From: a virus
Length of the DNA stretch: 20,631 nt
Strand: one strand, 5' to 3'
Virus record (IMG/VR): IMGVR_UViG_3300039046_000151
Location: 1-20,631 of that record
A program made the translations under genes and the position numbers. Positions 1-7,480 of the stretch are shown here, in pieces; positions within the stretch are counted from its first letter, which is position 1, and every line of letters starts with the position of its first letter. The notes under the pieces were generated by a model, which had not been told where the DNA came from, ran no database searches, and saw only the letters and a list, made by a program, of their open reading frames with translations.

Positions 1-450
1 CAAAGTAATTTACATTCGCAAGGTCAGTTAGGTAAAGATTGTCCTTACCATAAAAATCAAAATAAATTTAGTGATGACTTTGAGTTACCTTATATAAAAA
101 TAATGTATCCATTTAAAATAAAAACTCCAAAAGGTTATGCTTGTTTGTTTATGCCACCTTTAAATGTAGAAAAAAAAGATTACGAGATATTGTCTGGTAT
201 TGTTGATACGGACACGTTTCCAATGTATGTAAATTTTCCTTTTAAAATGACTGGCAAAAGTAAAAAGGTTACTTTAAAAAAAGGAGAGGTTTTTGCACAA
301 TGTATTCCTTACAAAAAAGAATCTTGGAGTTTAAAAGTAAGAGCAAATAAAGATAGCAAAAGAGTACAAAAATTAAAAAAAATATTTTTTTTCTCTTATA
401 TAATAGATAATTATAAAAAAATAGTATGGAATAAACAAAGATGGAATTAA
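1..450 (+). CDS. Conserved phage protein, DUF6065-like, 5' end cut off by window
   Basis: The frame is open from base 1, so the gene starts outside the window; 149 residues are visible. An ATG at 103 exists but has no convincing ribosome site, and the codons before it read as protein, so I treat it as internal. The visible part has a TPKGYACLFMPP stretch, a GIVDTDTFPMYVNFPF stretch and a KGEVFAQCIPYKKESW stretch. This pattern recalls small beta-rich phage proteins grouped as DUF6065-like, whose function is unknown. The last residues are basic and lysine-rich. The stop overlaps the start of the following oxygenase gene by 10 bases, so the two are probably translationally coupled. Family assignment is from memory and moderate at best; that it is a real coding region is near certain. 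Confidence 0.8.
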   Translation, partial: QSNLHSQGQLGKDCPYHKNQNKFSDDFELPYIKIMYPFKIKTPKGYACLFMPPLNVEKKDYEILSGIVDTDTFPMYVNFPFKMTGKSKKVTLKKGEVFAQCIPYKKESWSLKVRANKDSKRVQKLKKIFFFSYIIDNYKKIVWNKQRWN

Positions 451-1016
451 AAGATTATATAGAAGTATCTGATAATGTTGTGCCATATCCTTTGCTAAGT
501 AAGTTTTTAGAATATTTAAACCTATGTAAATTTGTTGAAGCTAAAACCATAGGGGAAAACGAAGATGTTAAAATTCCTGCTGACAAAAAATTTAGAAACA
601 CTTATATATATCCTTTTAGAAACGATCATCCTGAATTAAGTAATGTGCATTGGCATAATTTACTTGGAAGTATTTTAATGCCAAAGTTTTTACAGTATGG
701 TAAAAAAATGAAGTGCAGACCAGACATAGGTAAAATTATAGATATAAGTGCTTTAAGGTATGATGAAGGATGTTTTTATAAGTTACATACAGATCATCAC
801 ACAAACATACCAAGAACATTATCTATGATTTTTTTACTTAATAATGATTACGAGGGTGGAGAACTGGTCTTTGAAGAGCAGTATGGTGATAACACATATA
901 CTATAGAAACTAAACCTAATAGAGTAATTGTTTGGTCATCAAGTTTTTTATTTCCACATCAAGTTAAAAAAGTAACGAAAGGTACAAGGTATTCAATAGT
1001 ATCATGGGCATTGTAA
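441..1016 (+). CDS. 2-oxoglutarate/Fe(II)-dependent oxygenase, prolyl 4-hydroxylase-like
   Basis: The 191-aa protein carries the full active-site set of the P4H-type double-stranded beta-helix. H116 and D118 sit in an HTDHH motif, H173 in FPHQVKK, and R183 in GTRYSIVSW is placed to bind 2-oxoglutarate. A YEGGEL motif (typical of this family) lies between them. Such enzymes use O2, Fe(II) and 2-oxoglutarate to hydroxylate a protein, nucleic acid or small-molecule substrate; the substrate here cannot be read from sequence. The N-terminal 80 residues are less conserved-looking. It overlaps the gene before by 10 bases and the second oxygenase gene after it by 13. Marine phages often carry one or more such genes, usually near structural genes. 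Fold and catalytic class are well supported; substrate is open. Confidence 0.9.
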   Translation: MELKDYIEVSDNVVPYPLLSKFLEYLNLCKFVEAKTIGENEDVKIPADKKFRNTYIYPFRNDHPELSNVHWHNLLGSILMPKFLQYGKKMKCRPDIGKIIDISALRYDEGCFYKLHTDHHTNIPRTLSMIFLLNNDYEGGELVFEEQYGDNTYTIETKPNRVIVWSSSFLFPHQVKKVTKGTRYSIVSWAL

Positions 1017-1540
1017 AATATAAACACATTCCTAATTTTTTAACTAAAGATGAATTAAAAGTGTTAGGCTATTACGTTGAGTTTAAGCATAGATTAAATT
1101 ATACTGATTTTGATGATAGACAAAGCACCATTATGGATACTTCTTATTATTCAGACCCCTTGATGGAAAGTTATTTATTAGCAAAAAAAGATAAGATTGA
1201 AAAAGAAGTTGGTGAGAAATTACACGCCACATATAGTTTTTGGAGAATGTATACAAAAGGTGCTGATTTAAAAAAACATAAAGATAGACCTTCTTGTGAA
1301 ATAAGCGTGTCAATAAATTTAAGAGATAGTGGGGAAGATTGGGCATTATACTTTGATGGCACACCAGTTGTAACTAATGTTGGTGACGCTGTAATTTACA
1401 AAGGTATGGATGTTGAACATTGGAGAGAGCCTTTTAAAGGTGACCATCAAGCACAAGTATTTTTACACTATGTAAGAGTAGATGGTAAATACGCACATTT
1501 CTCTGGTGATGGCAGACCTATGTATGGATACCCTAAGTGA
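1004..1540 (+). CDS. 2-oxoglutarate/Fe(II) oxygenase-like protein, second copy
   Basis: This 178-aa protein is not a close repeat of its neighbour but shows the same fold signature. H92 and D94 form an HKD motif after WRMYTKGADLKK; a GDAVIYKGMDVEHWRE stretch supplies the distal H139; it ends in a strand-like QAQVFLHYVR. The GDAVIY...EHWRE pattern is familiar from phage and bacterial members of the superfamily. Function would be oxidation or hydroxylation of an unknown target. The start at 1004 overlaps the end of the first oxygenase by 13 bases, and its stop overlaps the next gene's GTG start by 4 bases (GTGA), so these genes form a coupled run. A minus-strand open frame across it is only a shadow. 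An expected 2OG-binding arginine about ten residues after H139 is not obvious, so inactivity cannot be excluded. Confidence 0.82.
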   Translation: MGIVKYKHIPNFLTKDELKVLGYYVEFKHRLNYTDFDDRQSTIMDTSYYSDPLMESYLLAKKDKIEKEVGEKLHATYSFWRMYTKGADLKKHKDRPSCEISVSINLRDSGEDWALYFDGTPVVTNVGDAVIYKGMDVEHWREPFKGDHQAQVFLHYVRVDGKYAHFSGDGRPMYGYPK

Positions 1541-2298
1541 TTTTTTATACAGTAGTTACAAACAATGATATGGTAGTGCCTAACATTGATATGCCAGATG
1601 AAATCCCTTGTATCTTATATCACGACTTTGATTTCGATGTAAAACCAAAAGGATATGAATTAGTTAAAGTACCAAAACTTTTTGAAAATCCAGTTTTTAC
1701 TCAAAGATACTATAAGATATTAAGTCACAGATTTATAAGAGATGAAACTATATATTTTGATTCTACAGCTAATCTTACAAGATCAGTTATAACTAACCAA
1801 TTATCGAGAAGAGGAGCAAATATATGCACCATAAACAATTGTTACAGAAGAAGTTACTTTGATGAATTATTTGATTGGTTTATCTCAGGTTATATTAGTT
1901 TAGATCAAGCAATAAAGTTTACATCTTTTCTTAAAAACATACATTTTGATTTTACTAAATTTAGAGCTTATCACAATTGGTTTGTTTATAGAAAATATAG
2001 TCAAGAAACGATAGCATTCAATGAGTTGTGGTGGAGTTACTTTATAAAATTTGGTATAAGAGATCAACTGCCTTTTGGTATAGCCAGTGCTTATTTGGAT
2101 ATGAAACCTGCTACTCTAGAGGTAAATGAAGTATGTGACTTTTTTAACCCTAGAAAATACGATAGAGAGGATAAAGCATATCCACAACAAGTAAAAAATA
2201 AGGCACTAATAATGGATTTTAAAAATAAAATAAACAAAATATTACAACAAGATAATAAAATAAATGCAGTCATTCTAGGTCATAGACTTAACACATAA
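1537..2298 (+). CDS. Glycosyltransferase-like protein (DUF616/TOD1-type)
   Basis: The 253-aa protein starts with GTG, overlapping the previous stop as GTGA. Its core resembles the DUF616 family: a KILSHRFIRDETIYFDSTANL stretch (about residues 60-82) in the place where relatives have a 'Lys-His...Asp' nucleotide-sugar pocket, and FNELWWSYFIKFGIRDQLPF (about 162-181) matching the W-W...RDQ signature near the C terminus. Family members are predicted to be GT-A-like glycosyltransferases. The last 50 residues, lysine and asparagine rich, look like a tail without known role. It directly follows two oxygenase genes and precedes the big tail gene, a context that suggests modification of virion or host-envelope glycans. 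The superfamily call is from remembered motifs; the chemistry and acceptor are inference. Confidence 0.6.
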   Translation: MIFYTVVTNNDMVVPNIDMPDEIPCILYHDFDFDVKPKGYELVKVPKLFENPVFTQRYYKILSHRFIRDETIYFDSTANLTRSVITNQLSRRGANICTINNCYRRSYFDELFDWFISGYISLDQAIKFTSFLKNIHFDFTKFRAYHNWFVYRKYSQETIAFNELWWSYFIKFGIRDQLPFGIASAYLDMKPATLEVNEVCDFFNPRKYDREDKAYPQQVKNKALIMDFKNKINKILQQDNKINAVILGHRLNT

Positions 2299-2311
2299 CT
2301 TTATATATAAT
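2299..2311 (+). promoter_or_regulatory. Possible AT-rich promoter element before the tail gene
   Basis: The 19-base gap before the tail gene contains CTTTATATATAATAT, including a TATAAT (2306-2311). The same ten bases CTTTATATAT recur at 8312-8321, ahead of the ejection-protein block, the other place where a real gap occurs. No clear -35 is present and the DNA is very AT-rich, so chance is a serious alternative. The tail gene also lacks an obvious Shine-Dalgarno sequence here. Confidence 0.2.
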
Positions 2312-2317
2312 ATCATT

Positions 2318-4495
2318 ATGCCTTTACGAGATATAAAGATAGCACCTGGTATCAACAAGCAAGTCACACCTACTGGAGCTGAAGGAAAGTGGATTGATTG
2401 TGATAATGTGAGGTTTCGCTATGGATACCCAGAAAAAATTGGTGGATGGATACAAAACGTAGACAAAACCTTAGTTGGTGTGGCAAGGGCAATGCACATA
2501 TGGGCAGATTTAGACGGAAACAGATATATAGCCATAGGAACACACAAAGGGTTATTTTTATATTTTGAGGGAGCTTTTTATGATATAACGCCCTTAGATA
2601 CAGCTTTAACATCTTGCACTTTAACAACTTCTAATGGTTCTGCAACAGTAACAGTAAACAAAAGTTCACATGGTTTAGTAGCAGGAGATTTATTTACATT
2701 CTCTAGTGTTACCCTACCTGGTTCAGGAACAGGTTTTGTAGAAGCAGACTTTACAACAAATACTTTTGAAGTAGTAACTGTAGCAGCTAACCATAACTCT
2801 TTCACTGTTACAATGGCAAAAACTGAATCAGGAGCAGGTATAACTGCAAGTGGTAGTGTTTCAGTAAATCCATATTTTAGGGTTGGTGATGCCACACAGG
2901 TTGTTGGTTATGGTTATGGAACAGGTTTATGGGGTGGAGAAACTGCTGATCTAGTACAGTCTACCTTAAACGGAGCTTTGCTAGATGACACTGCTGGAAC
3001 AGGAGGTTCAGGAACAAGTATTACTTTAGCTTCAACATCTGGGTTTCCTACAAGTGGCACGATAAGGGTTGGTGCTGAGTTAATTACTTATACTGGTGTG
3101 TCTAGTAATGATCTTACTGGTATTACTAGAGCTCAGTCTGGCTCTAACAGATCAGCACATAGTGATGGTGCTACAGTAACTAATGCAACATCTTTTGTTG
3201 GTTGGGGAGAAGCTACTAGCACAGCAGAGGTAACGTTAGAACCTGGTAATTGGTCTTTAGATAATTTTGGAGAGGTTTTAATTGCTACTGTGCGAAATAA
3301 TAAAACTTTTGAATGGGTGCCTTCAGCTGCATCTGCTTTACAAACAAGAGCTACAGTAATTAGTGATAATCCAACTAAATCTGTTATGACTATGATATCA
3401 GACAGAGATAGACATTTAATACATTTAGGCACAGAAGAAACGATAGCAAGTGGCACACAAAATAAAATGTTTATAAGGTTTTCAAGTCAAGAAAGCAAAA
3501 CTGATTATGTGCCTACATCAACCAATACAGCAGGTACTTTTTTATTAGATTCTGGAACAAGAATTGTTGGTGCTGTAAATGCAGGAACTTATAATTTAAT
3601 ACTAACCAACACGTCTGCTTATTCAATGACTTTCATAGGTCCACCTTTTACATTTGGTATACAACAAGTTGGTAGCAACTGTGGATTGATTGCACAACAC
3701 GCTATAGTCGTTGTAAATGGAGTTGTATACTGGATGGGTCAAGCTGGTGGTTTTTATTATTATGATGGTACTGTAAAAAAACTACCTTGCTCTGTTGAAG
3801 ATTTTGTTTTTTCCACACAAGATGAAGGAGACTTAGGTTTAAACTTTGGCAGTGGAGATATAATTTTTGCTGGTTATAATTCGTTATTTAATGAAATTAA
3901 TTGGTTTTATCCTAAAGCAAACTCGTCACAGATTGATAGAGTAGTTACCTACAATTATCAAGAGGGGGTTTGGACAGTTGGTACTTTAGATAGAAGTGCT
4001 TATTATGATAAAACAATTTACGATAATCCCTATGGCACTAAATATGTTGCAACTGCAACTCCAAGTTTTCCTACAATCAATGGGGTATCTAATACCAATG
4101 GTGCATCAACTTTGTATCAACACGAATTTGGTACTGACCAAGTTTCTGCCACTGGTGCAAGTGATGCAATAATAGCTAGTATACAAAGTGGTGATTTTGA
4201 AGTGAGAGCTCCAGAGATTGGAGATGGTGAATTTTTTATTAAAATAAGAAGATTTATTCCAGACTTTAAATCATTAAGTGGTAATGCCAAAGTGACAATA
4301 AATCTCAAAGACTTTCCAAGCGATACAGAAGCAAGTAGCACTTTAGGACCTTTTACTATTTCAGGTTCTACAAAAAAGGTAGACACAAGAGCCAGAGCAA
4401 GAGCTGCAAATTTAAAAATAGAAAACGTTGCAACTTCGGAAAGTTGGAGATATGGTACTTTTAAAGCAGATGTTCAACCTGATGGAAGAAGATAA
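2318..4495 (+). CDS. Large tail protein, nozzle / DNA-stabilisation type (P22 gp10, T7 gp12-like)
   Basis: The 725-aa protein opens with PGINKQVTPTGAEGKWIDCD and FRYGYPEKIGGW. This is the N-terminal signature of phage packaged-DNA stabilisation / tail tube nozzle proteins that close the portal and connect to the tail. Residues about 100-205 form a serine/threonine/glycine-rich beta insert containing HGLVAGDLFTF. Residues about 229-290 form a second small beta module with TLASTSGFPTSGTIRVG and LTGITRAQSG, common in marine phage virion proteins. The middle and C-terminal parts have repeated W/Y-G strands (YNLILTNTSAYSMTFIG, GVVYWMGQAGGFYYYDG) as in a beta-propeller. It would act in the virion tail, as several copies in a ring. 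The gene starts 19 bases after the upstream gene and shares one base (TAATG) with the next. Confidence in a tail structural role is high; the exact equivalent (gp4, gp10 or gp12) is uncertain. Confidence 0.78.
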   Translation: MPLRDIKIAPGINKQVTPTGAEGKWIDCDNVRFRYGYPEKIGGWIQNVDKTLVGVARAMHIWADLDGNRYIAIGTHKGLFLYFEGAFYDITPLDTALTSCTLTTSNGSATVTVNKSSHGLVAGDLFTFSSVTLPGSGTGFVEADFTTNTFEVVTVAANHNSFTVTMAKTESGAGITASGSVSVNPYFRVGDATQVVGYGYGTGLWGGETADLVQSTLNGALLDDTAGTGGSGTSITLASTSGFPTSGTIRVGAELITYTGVSSNDLTGITRAQSGSNRSAHSDGATVTNATSFVGWGEATSTAEVTLEPGNWSLDNFGEVLIATVRNNKTFEWVPSAASALQTRATVISDNPTKSVMTMISDRDRHLIHLGTEETIASGTQNKMFIRFSSQESKTDYVPTSTNTAGTFLLDSGTRIVGAVNAGTYNLILTNTSAYSMTFIGPPFTFGIQQVGSNCGLIAQHAIVVVNGVVYWMGQAGGFYYYDGTVKKLPCSVEDFVFSTQDEGDLGLNFGSGDIIFAGYNSLFNEINWFYPKANSSQIDRVVTYNYQEGVWTVGTLDRSAYYDKTIYDNPYGTKYVATATPSFPTINGVSNTNGASTLYQHEFGTDQVSATGASDAIIASIQSGDFEVRAPEIGDGEFFIKIRRFIPDFKSLSGNAKVTINLKDFPSDTEASSTLGPFTISGSTKKVDTRARARAANLKIENVATSESWRYGTFKADVQPDGRR

Positions 4496-5013
4496 TGAGA
4501 TTAGATTTGTTTTCTCTACCAATTTGGATTGGTAATATTAATGCAACAAATATAAATATTGATGTATCAAATGTAAAAAAATTATGGCTGTCAAAAACAC
4601 CTTCTACACACTATCTAGGCTCTAATAATAAATTAGAACCAGAGCAAGAAAAATATGTTTTAGAAACCATAAGTAAACTAATAAGTAAAGACATTAAAAA
4701 TAAATTTAAAATATGGTTACTTAATATGTGGGTTAATGATTATAAAAAAAATGACTATCAAGAGGCACATATACATGGGGGATCAGATTTAAGTTTTATT
4801 ATATATAAAAAAGTAAACGAATCACATACAGTTTTTTACAACCCCTCAAACAAATTAATTCATGCTTTTGATATGTCAGACTTGTTTAGAGTAACTTTTT
4901 CACCACAATGCAGAGAAAATCAAATTATTGTTTTTCCAAGTTTTTTAGAACATGGTGTGAAAAAAAATTCTAATAATATTACCATATCAGGTAACATAAA
5001 AATGGAGAGATAA
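4495..5013 (+). CDS. Putative 2OG-Fe(II) oxygenase (2OG-FeII_Oxy_5-like)
   Basis: A 172-aa protein whose second half fits the phage/cyanobacterial family related to PF13759: NMWVNDYKKNDYQEAHIHGG with H92 and H94, a following strand LSFIIYKK, then FPSFLEHGVKK with H153 and a closing ISGNIKM. Relatives use HxH...H to hold iron, with the final Ser-x-Asn strand near the cosubstrate site. It differs clearly from the P4H-like enzyme at 441-1016, so it was probably acquired separately. Its start shares one base with the stop of the tail gene, an intimate coupling that suggests co-production with virion proteins. Substrate unknown. The fold call is good; activity is inferred only from retained metal ligands. 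Confidence 0.75.
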   Translation: MRLDLFSLPIWIGNINATNINIDVSNVKKLWLSKTPSTHYLGSNNKLEPEQEKYVLETISKLISKDIKNKFKIWLLNMWVNDYKKNDYQEAHIHGGSDLSFIIYKKVNESHTVFYNPSNKLIHAFDMSDLFRVTFSPQCRENQIIVFPSFLEHGVKKNSNNITISGNIKMER

Positions 5014-5036
5014 AATGCATTATATAGGAGATTTAG

Positions 5037-5213
5037 ATGTCTAAAATAGTAACTTTTATTCCAGAACCAAAATCGGAATATGATATAGAAAATCAAAGAT
5101 TAATAAATTTAGCTCTTACTCAAATTATAGAAAGATTAAATACATCTTACACAAAAGATGTACAAAACGAATCAGAGAGATTTGCTTTTTTTATGGGGTC
5201 TTCAAGTGGCTAA
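5037..5213 (+). CDS. Small conserved phage protein, 58 aa
   Basis: A short gene starting MSKIVTFIPEP and ending FAFFMGSSSG. It has a good ribosome site (TAGGAG, 5025-5030) six bases before the ATG at 5037. The middle (about residues 15-50) is a predicted amphipathic helix with NQRLINLALTQIIERLN and a DVQNESERF segment. Small proteins with an 'ENQR...ERLN...NE.ER' pattern occur beside tail and head genes in many phages, where they may be minor virion or assembly factors; no function is known to me. Its last eight bases overlap the GTG start of the next gene, which supports both start choices. Because it lies in a different frame from the next gene, it is easily missed. Confidence 0.75.
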   Translation: MSKIVTFIPEPKSEYDIENQRLINLALTQIIERLNTSYTKDVQNESERFAFFMGSSSG

Positions 5214-5547
5214 TATTTATAGAAACGCACAATTTGACTTAACTACAACTGATGTTACAGATGTATTTACCTGTCCAGCAGGCTCAAGAGCTATTGTTCA
5301 AAATGTCCACGTTGCAAATGTTGGTTCAGGTAATCATGAAATAAAAGCTTTCATATATGATAATTCTGCTACAACAGCTTTTCAGTTTGCAGAGCATACG
5401 GTAAATTCTGGTAACTCACAATCTATTGCAGATGGTACAGTTATATTAGAAGAAAACGACAAGTTACAACTTCAAGCAGATACTGGTAATGTTTTTGAAG
5501 GTACTTGTGCTATCTTAGAAATAAATCGTTCTGATTCTAATGGATAA
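5206..5547 (+). CDS. Beta-rich putative virion protein
   Basis: I place the start at GTG 5206 (MANIYRNAQFDL), preceded by GGGG at 5195-5198, rather than at the in-frame ATG 5158. The extra 16 residues from 5158 would overlap most of the second half of the 58-aa gene and do not look like family sequence. The 113-aa protein alternates hydrophobic strands and turns (VFTCPAGSRAIVQNVHVANV, KAFIYDNS, LEENDKLQLQAD, GTCAILEINR), consistent with a beta-sandwich. Comparable small proteins accompany tail or head-decoration genes in marine phages; a surface-exposed virion role is plausible. No enzymatic motif is seen. It is followed by about 40 bases without a gene. Confidence 0.7.
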   Translation: MANIYRNAQFDLTTTDVTDVFTCPAGSRAIVQNVHVANVGSGNHEIKAFIYDNSATTAFQFAEHTVNSGNSQSIADGTVILEENDKLQLQADTGNVFEGTCAILEINRSDSNG

Positions 5548-5588
5548 ATAATTCTTGCAATTTATCGTAGGTGTTTTATAACTATGTT

Positions 5589-5783
5589 ATGAAAAAAATA
5601 CAATGCACTACTGAAGAAGTTTATAGAAACAAAAAAACTAATGTGGTTTATGCATCAAAAAAAGATGCTGAACACGATATAAATAATCCTAATACTGATA
5701 CAAAACAAGAAGATATAGCAACAGATGTAAAAGTCATAGTGCCACCAGAAGCTTTATCTTTAATTTCAGACACAAAAAAATGA
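5589..5783 (+). CDS. Small conserved hypothetical phage protein, 64 aa
   Basis: I take ATG 5589 (MKKIQCTTEEVYRNK) as the start. An in-frame GTG at 5571 would add six residues but would sit inside the nearest ribosome-site-like sequence (TAGGTG). The protein is short and charged, with VYASKKDAEHDINNPNTDT in the middle and DVKVIVPPEALSLIS near the end. The VPPEAL segment is familiar from small phage proteins of unknown function found near tail genes. No membrane segment or catalytic motif. Its stop overlaps the next gene's ATG (ATGA). Role unknown; probably expressed with the late operon. Confidence 0.65.
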   Translation: MKKIQCTTEEVYRNKKTNVVYASKKDAEHDINNPNTDTKQEDIATDVKVIVPPEALSLISDTKK

Positions 5784-6004
5784 AATTTGAATATAAAGGT
5801 GAGGATATATATTGGCACTTTACCGATGCTGAAATAGATATATTGAAAAAGCAAAAACATTTAGTACTTAAAGAAGAGTCTATTAAACACATTGCTAATG
5901 TGTTTGGTAGAATAGCTACAGAGTTTAATCTCAAAGTTACAAAACCAGAACTGCAAATGAAAACTACCTCTTTGGATGATAATATTATACTAGATGATAA
6001 ATAA
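5780..6004 (+). CDS. Small hypothetical protein, 74 aa
   Basis: Starts MKFEYKGEDIYWHFTDAEID and contains a helical, charged centre (KKQKHLVLKEESIKHIANVF) and an acidic end (TTSLDDNIILDDK). It overlaps the gene before by four bases and the oxygenase gene after by eleven, fitting a tightly packed phage operon. I do not recognise a family. The size and amphipathic helices would suit a small adaptor or chaperone-like protein, but that is only a guess. Confidence 0.6.
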   Translation: MKFEYKGEDIYWHFTDAEIDILKKQKHLVLKEESIKHIANVFGRIATEFNLKVTKPELQMKTTSLDDNIILDDK

Positions 6005-6554
6005 ACTTTACACTAAGTATGCTTGTACTTGGCAAACTCAAGGAACAATATTTACTCTTAAATATGATGATGAAGAGCATATGCAAGAGTTAGAAAAAAT
6101 AATTATAGCAAACGTAGGTGCATTAGATTACAAAACAAACGTATTAGCAAAAATGACAGATTATTCTTTTTTTGTTGAGCATCCTAGTTTTAAAAAACTC
6201 GCAGAATGGTTTTATGGTAAAGTTTATGATTATCAATTGGTAAACAAACAGTTCTTACAAGAGGATAGATTTCACGCACAAATTAGAGATGCTTGGGGTA
6301 GTGTATTTAACAAAGGTGATAGTGTAAAAAGGCACGATCATCTGGGTTCAAAATACGCTTCTGCTTTATATTTTGATAATCTTGCAAATTTACAAACTGA
6401 GGTAGGAGAGTTTCAAACAGAAAGAGGATTAATCATAACAATACCAAGTCATCTCAAGCATTGGGTAGACCCTTTGTCAAACGAAGTAAATAGAATAAAT
6501 CTTGTTTGGAATTGGTTTGCAAGAACAAGTCAACAAATAAAGGATCAAATATGA
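5994..6554 (+). CDS. Putative 2OG-Fe(II) oxygenase, fourth copy
   Basis: The 186-aa protein shows AWGSVFNKGDSVKRHDHLG with H114, D115 and H116, a strand ASALYFDNL, then GLIITIPSHLKHWVDPL (H153, H156), then NRINLVWNW with an arginine near residue 166. The order matches PF13759-like 2-oxoglutarate oxygenases: proximal H-x-H/D, distal H in a 'P-S-x-x-x-H' loop, final strand. It is similar in plan to the protein at 4495-5013 but not a recent duplicate. The product would hydroxylate an unknown substrate. Its stop overlaps the start of a GT4 glycosyltransferase gene as ATGA, the closest link in the window between a hydroxylase-type and a sugar-transfer enzyme. Fold confidence good; catalytic competence inferred from conserved metal ligands. 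Confidence 0.78.
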   Translation: MINKLYTKYACTWQTQGTIFTLKYDDEEHMQELEKIIIANVGALDYKTNVLAKMTDYSFFVEHPSFKKLAEWFYGKVYDYQLVNKQFLQEDRFHAQIRDAWGSVFNKGDSVKRHDHLGSKYASALYFDNLANLQTEVGEFQTERGLIITIPSHLKHWVDPLSNEVNRINLVWNWFARTSQQIKDQI

Positions 6555-7480
6555 CACCACAAGGAGGCACAGAAATACAACATCGTTTTTTATCACATTA
6601 TGTAGATGAAAAATTATTATCTAACTTTCAAATTTGTACATCTATCCCAGGCAAAATTCCTTTATCTAAAGATAAAATAAATATACTCTGGCAAAAAAAT
6701 AGTTATGATCAACCAAATATTTATCCTTGGTTTGAAGATAAAAGTAATCACAATAAATTTGACTGGTATGTTTTTAACTCACATTGGAACTATGAAAAGT
6801 TTAGATATAAGTTTGATGTGCCTACGCACAAATGCCACGTTATAAAAAACGGAGTTACTAATTTTCCAGAAATAATTCCTTACAAAGAGGGGGATATGGT
6901 TCGTATGTTATTTCACGTCACTCCTTGGAGAGGTTTAAATGTTTTATTAGGTGCTATGCAACAATTACAAGATTGTAATGTTCATCTAGATGTGTTTAGT
7001 AGTTGTAAAATTTATGGAGAAAATTTTGAAAAAGCAAACGAACATATTTACGAGCCTTTATACGAACAAGCAAGAAAACTAGAAAATGTAAATTACATTG
7101 GATATAAAGAACATTCTTTTATTCAAAAATATATCTATCGCTATCATATGTTTGCTTATCCTAGCATATGGGAGGAAACTAGTTGTAACTCGGCTCTTGA
7201 AGCTATGGCTGCTGGTTTAATGTGTATAGTTACAGACTTTGGTGCTTTGTATGAAACCTGTTCCGAGTTTCCTGTGTATGTTACTTATGATAAAAACTAT
7301 CGTAACTTGGCTACATCTTTTGCTCACGCTATTCGAGGAGCAGTATCCACGCTACACGAACCACAAGTGTTAGAACATTTAAAGATACAACAAGACTTTG
7401 TAAAAAGATTTTATAGTTGGGAAAAGAAAAAATTAGAATGGACAAGTTTTTTACAAGGAGTATTAGATGCAAAATCATGA
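6551..7480 (+). CDS. GT4-family (GT-B fold) glycosyltransferase
   Basis: I choose ATG 6551 (MTPQGGTEIQHR), overlapping the previous stop as ATGA with AGGAT just upstream. An in-frame ATG at 6506 would lie 45 bases inside the oxygenase gene. The 309-aa protein has the N-terminal GGTE loop of GT4 enzymes, a linker FHVTPWRGLNVLLGAMQQL, and the C-terminal donor-binding signature EETSCNSALEAMAAG with the E-x7-E pair (E209, E217), followed by IVTDFGALYE. Such enzymes transfer a sugar from a nucleotide-sugar donor with retention of configuration. It is shorter than typical cellular GT4 enzymes (350-400 aa), as phage versions often are. Acceptor is unknown; tail proteins or the host envelope are candidates from context. 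Confidence 0.87.
   Translation: MTPQGGTEIQHRFLSHYVDEKLLSNFQICTSIPGKIPLSKDKINILWQKNSYDQPNIYPWFEDKSNHNKFDWYVFNSHWNYEKFRYKFDVPTHKCHVIKNGVTNFPEIIPYKEGDMVRMLFHVTPWRGLNVLLGAMQQLQDCNVHLDVFSSCKIYGENFEKANEHIYEPLYEQARKLENVNYIGYKEHSFIQKYIYRYHMFAYPSIWEETSCNSALEAMAAGLMCIVTDFGALYETCSEFPVYVTYDKNYRNLATSFAHAIRGAVSTLHEPQVLEHLKIQQDFVKRFYSWEKKKLEWTSFLQGVLDAKS

Noticed and set aside
1131-1364. Minus-strand open frames across the second oxygenase gene
   Set aside because: No ribosome site or protein-like motifs; the rightward gene has conserved catalytic motifs through the same bases.
5158-5205. ATG 5158 as start of the beta-rich protein
   Set aside because: It lies within the 58-aa gene, lacks a ribosome site, and GTG 5206 has GGGG at good distance.
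6506-6550. ATG 6506 as start of the GT4 enzyme
   Set aside because: The extra 15 residues lie inside the oxygenase gene and do not fit GT4 N termini; ATG 6551 with ATGA overlap fits better.
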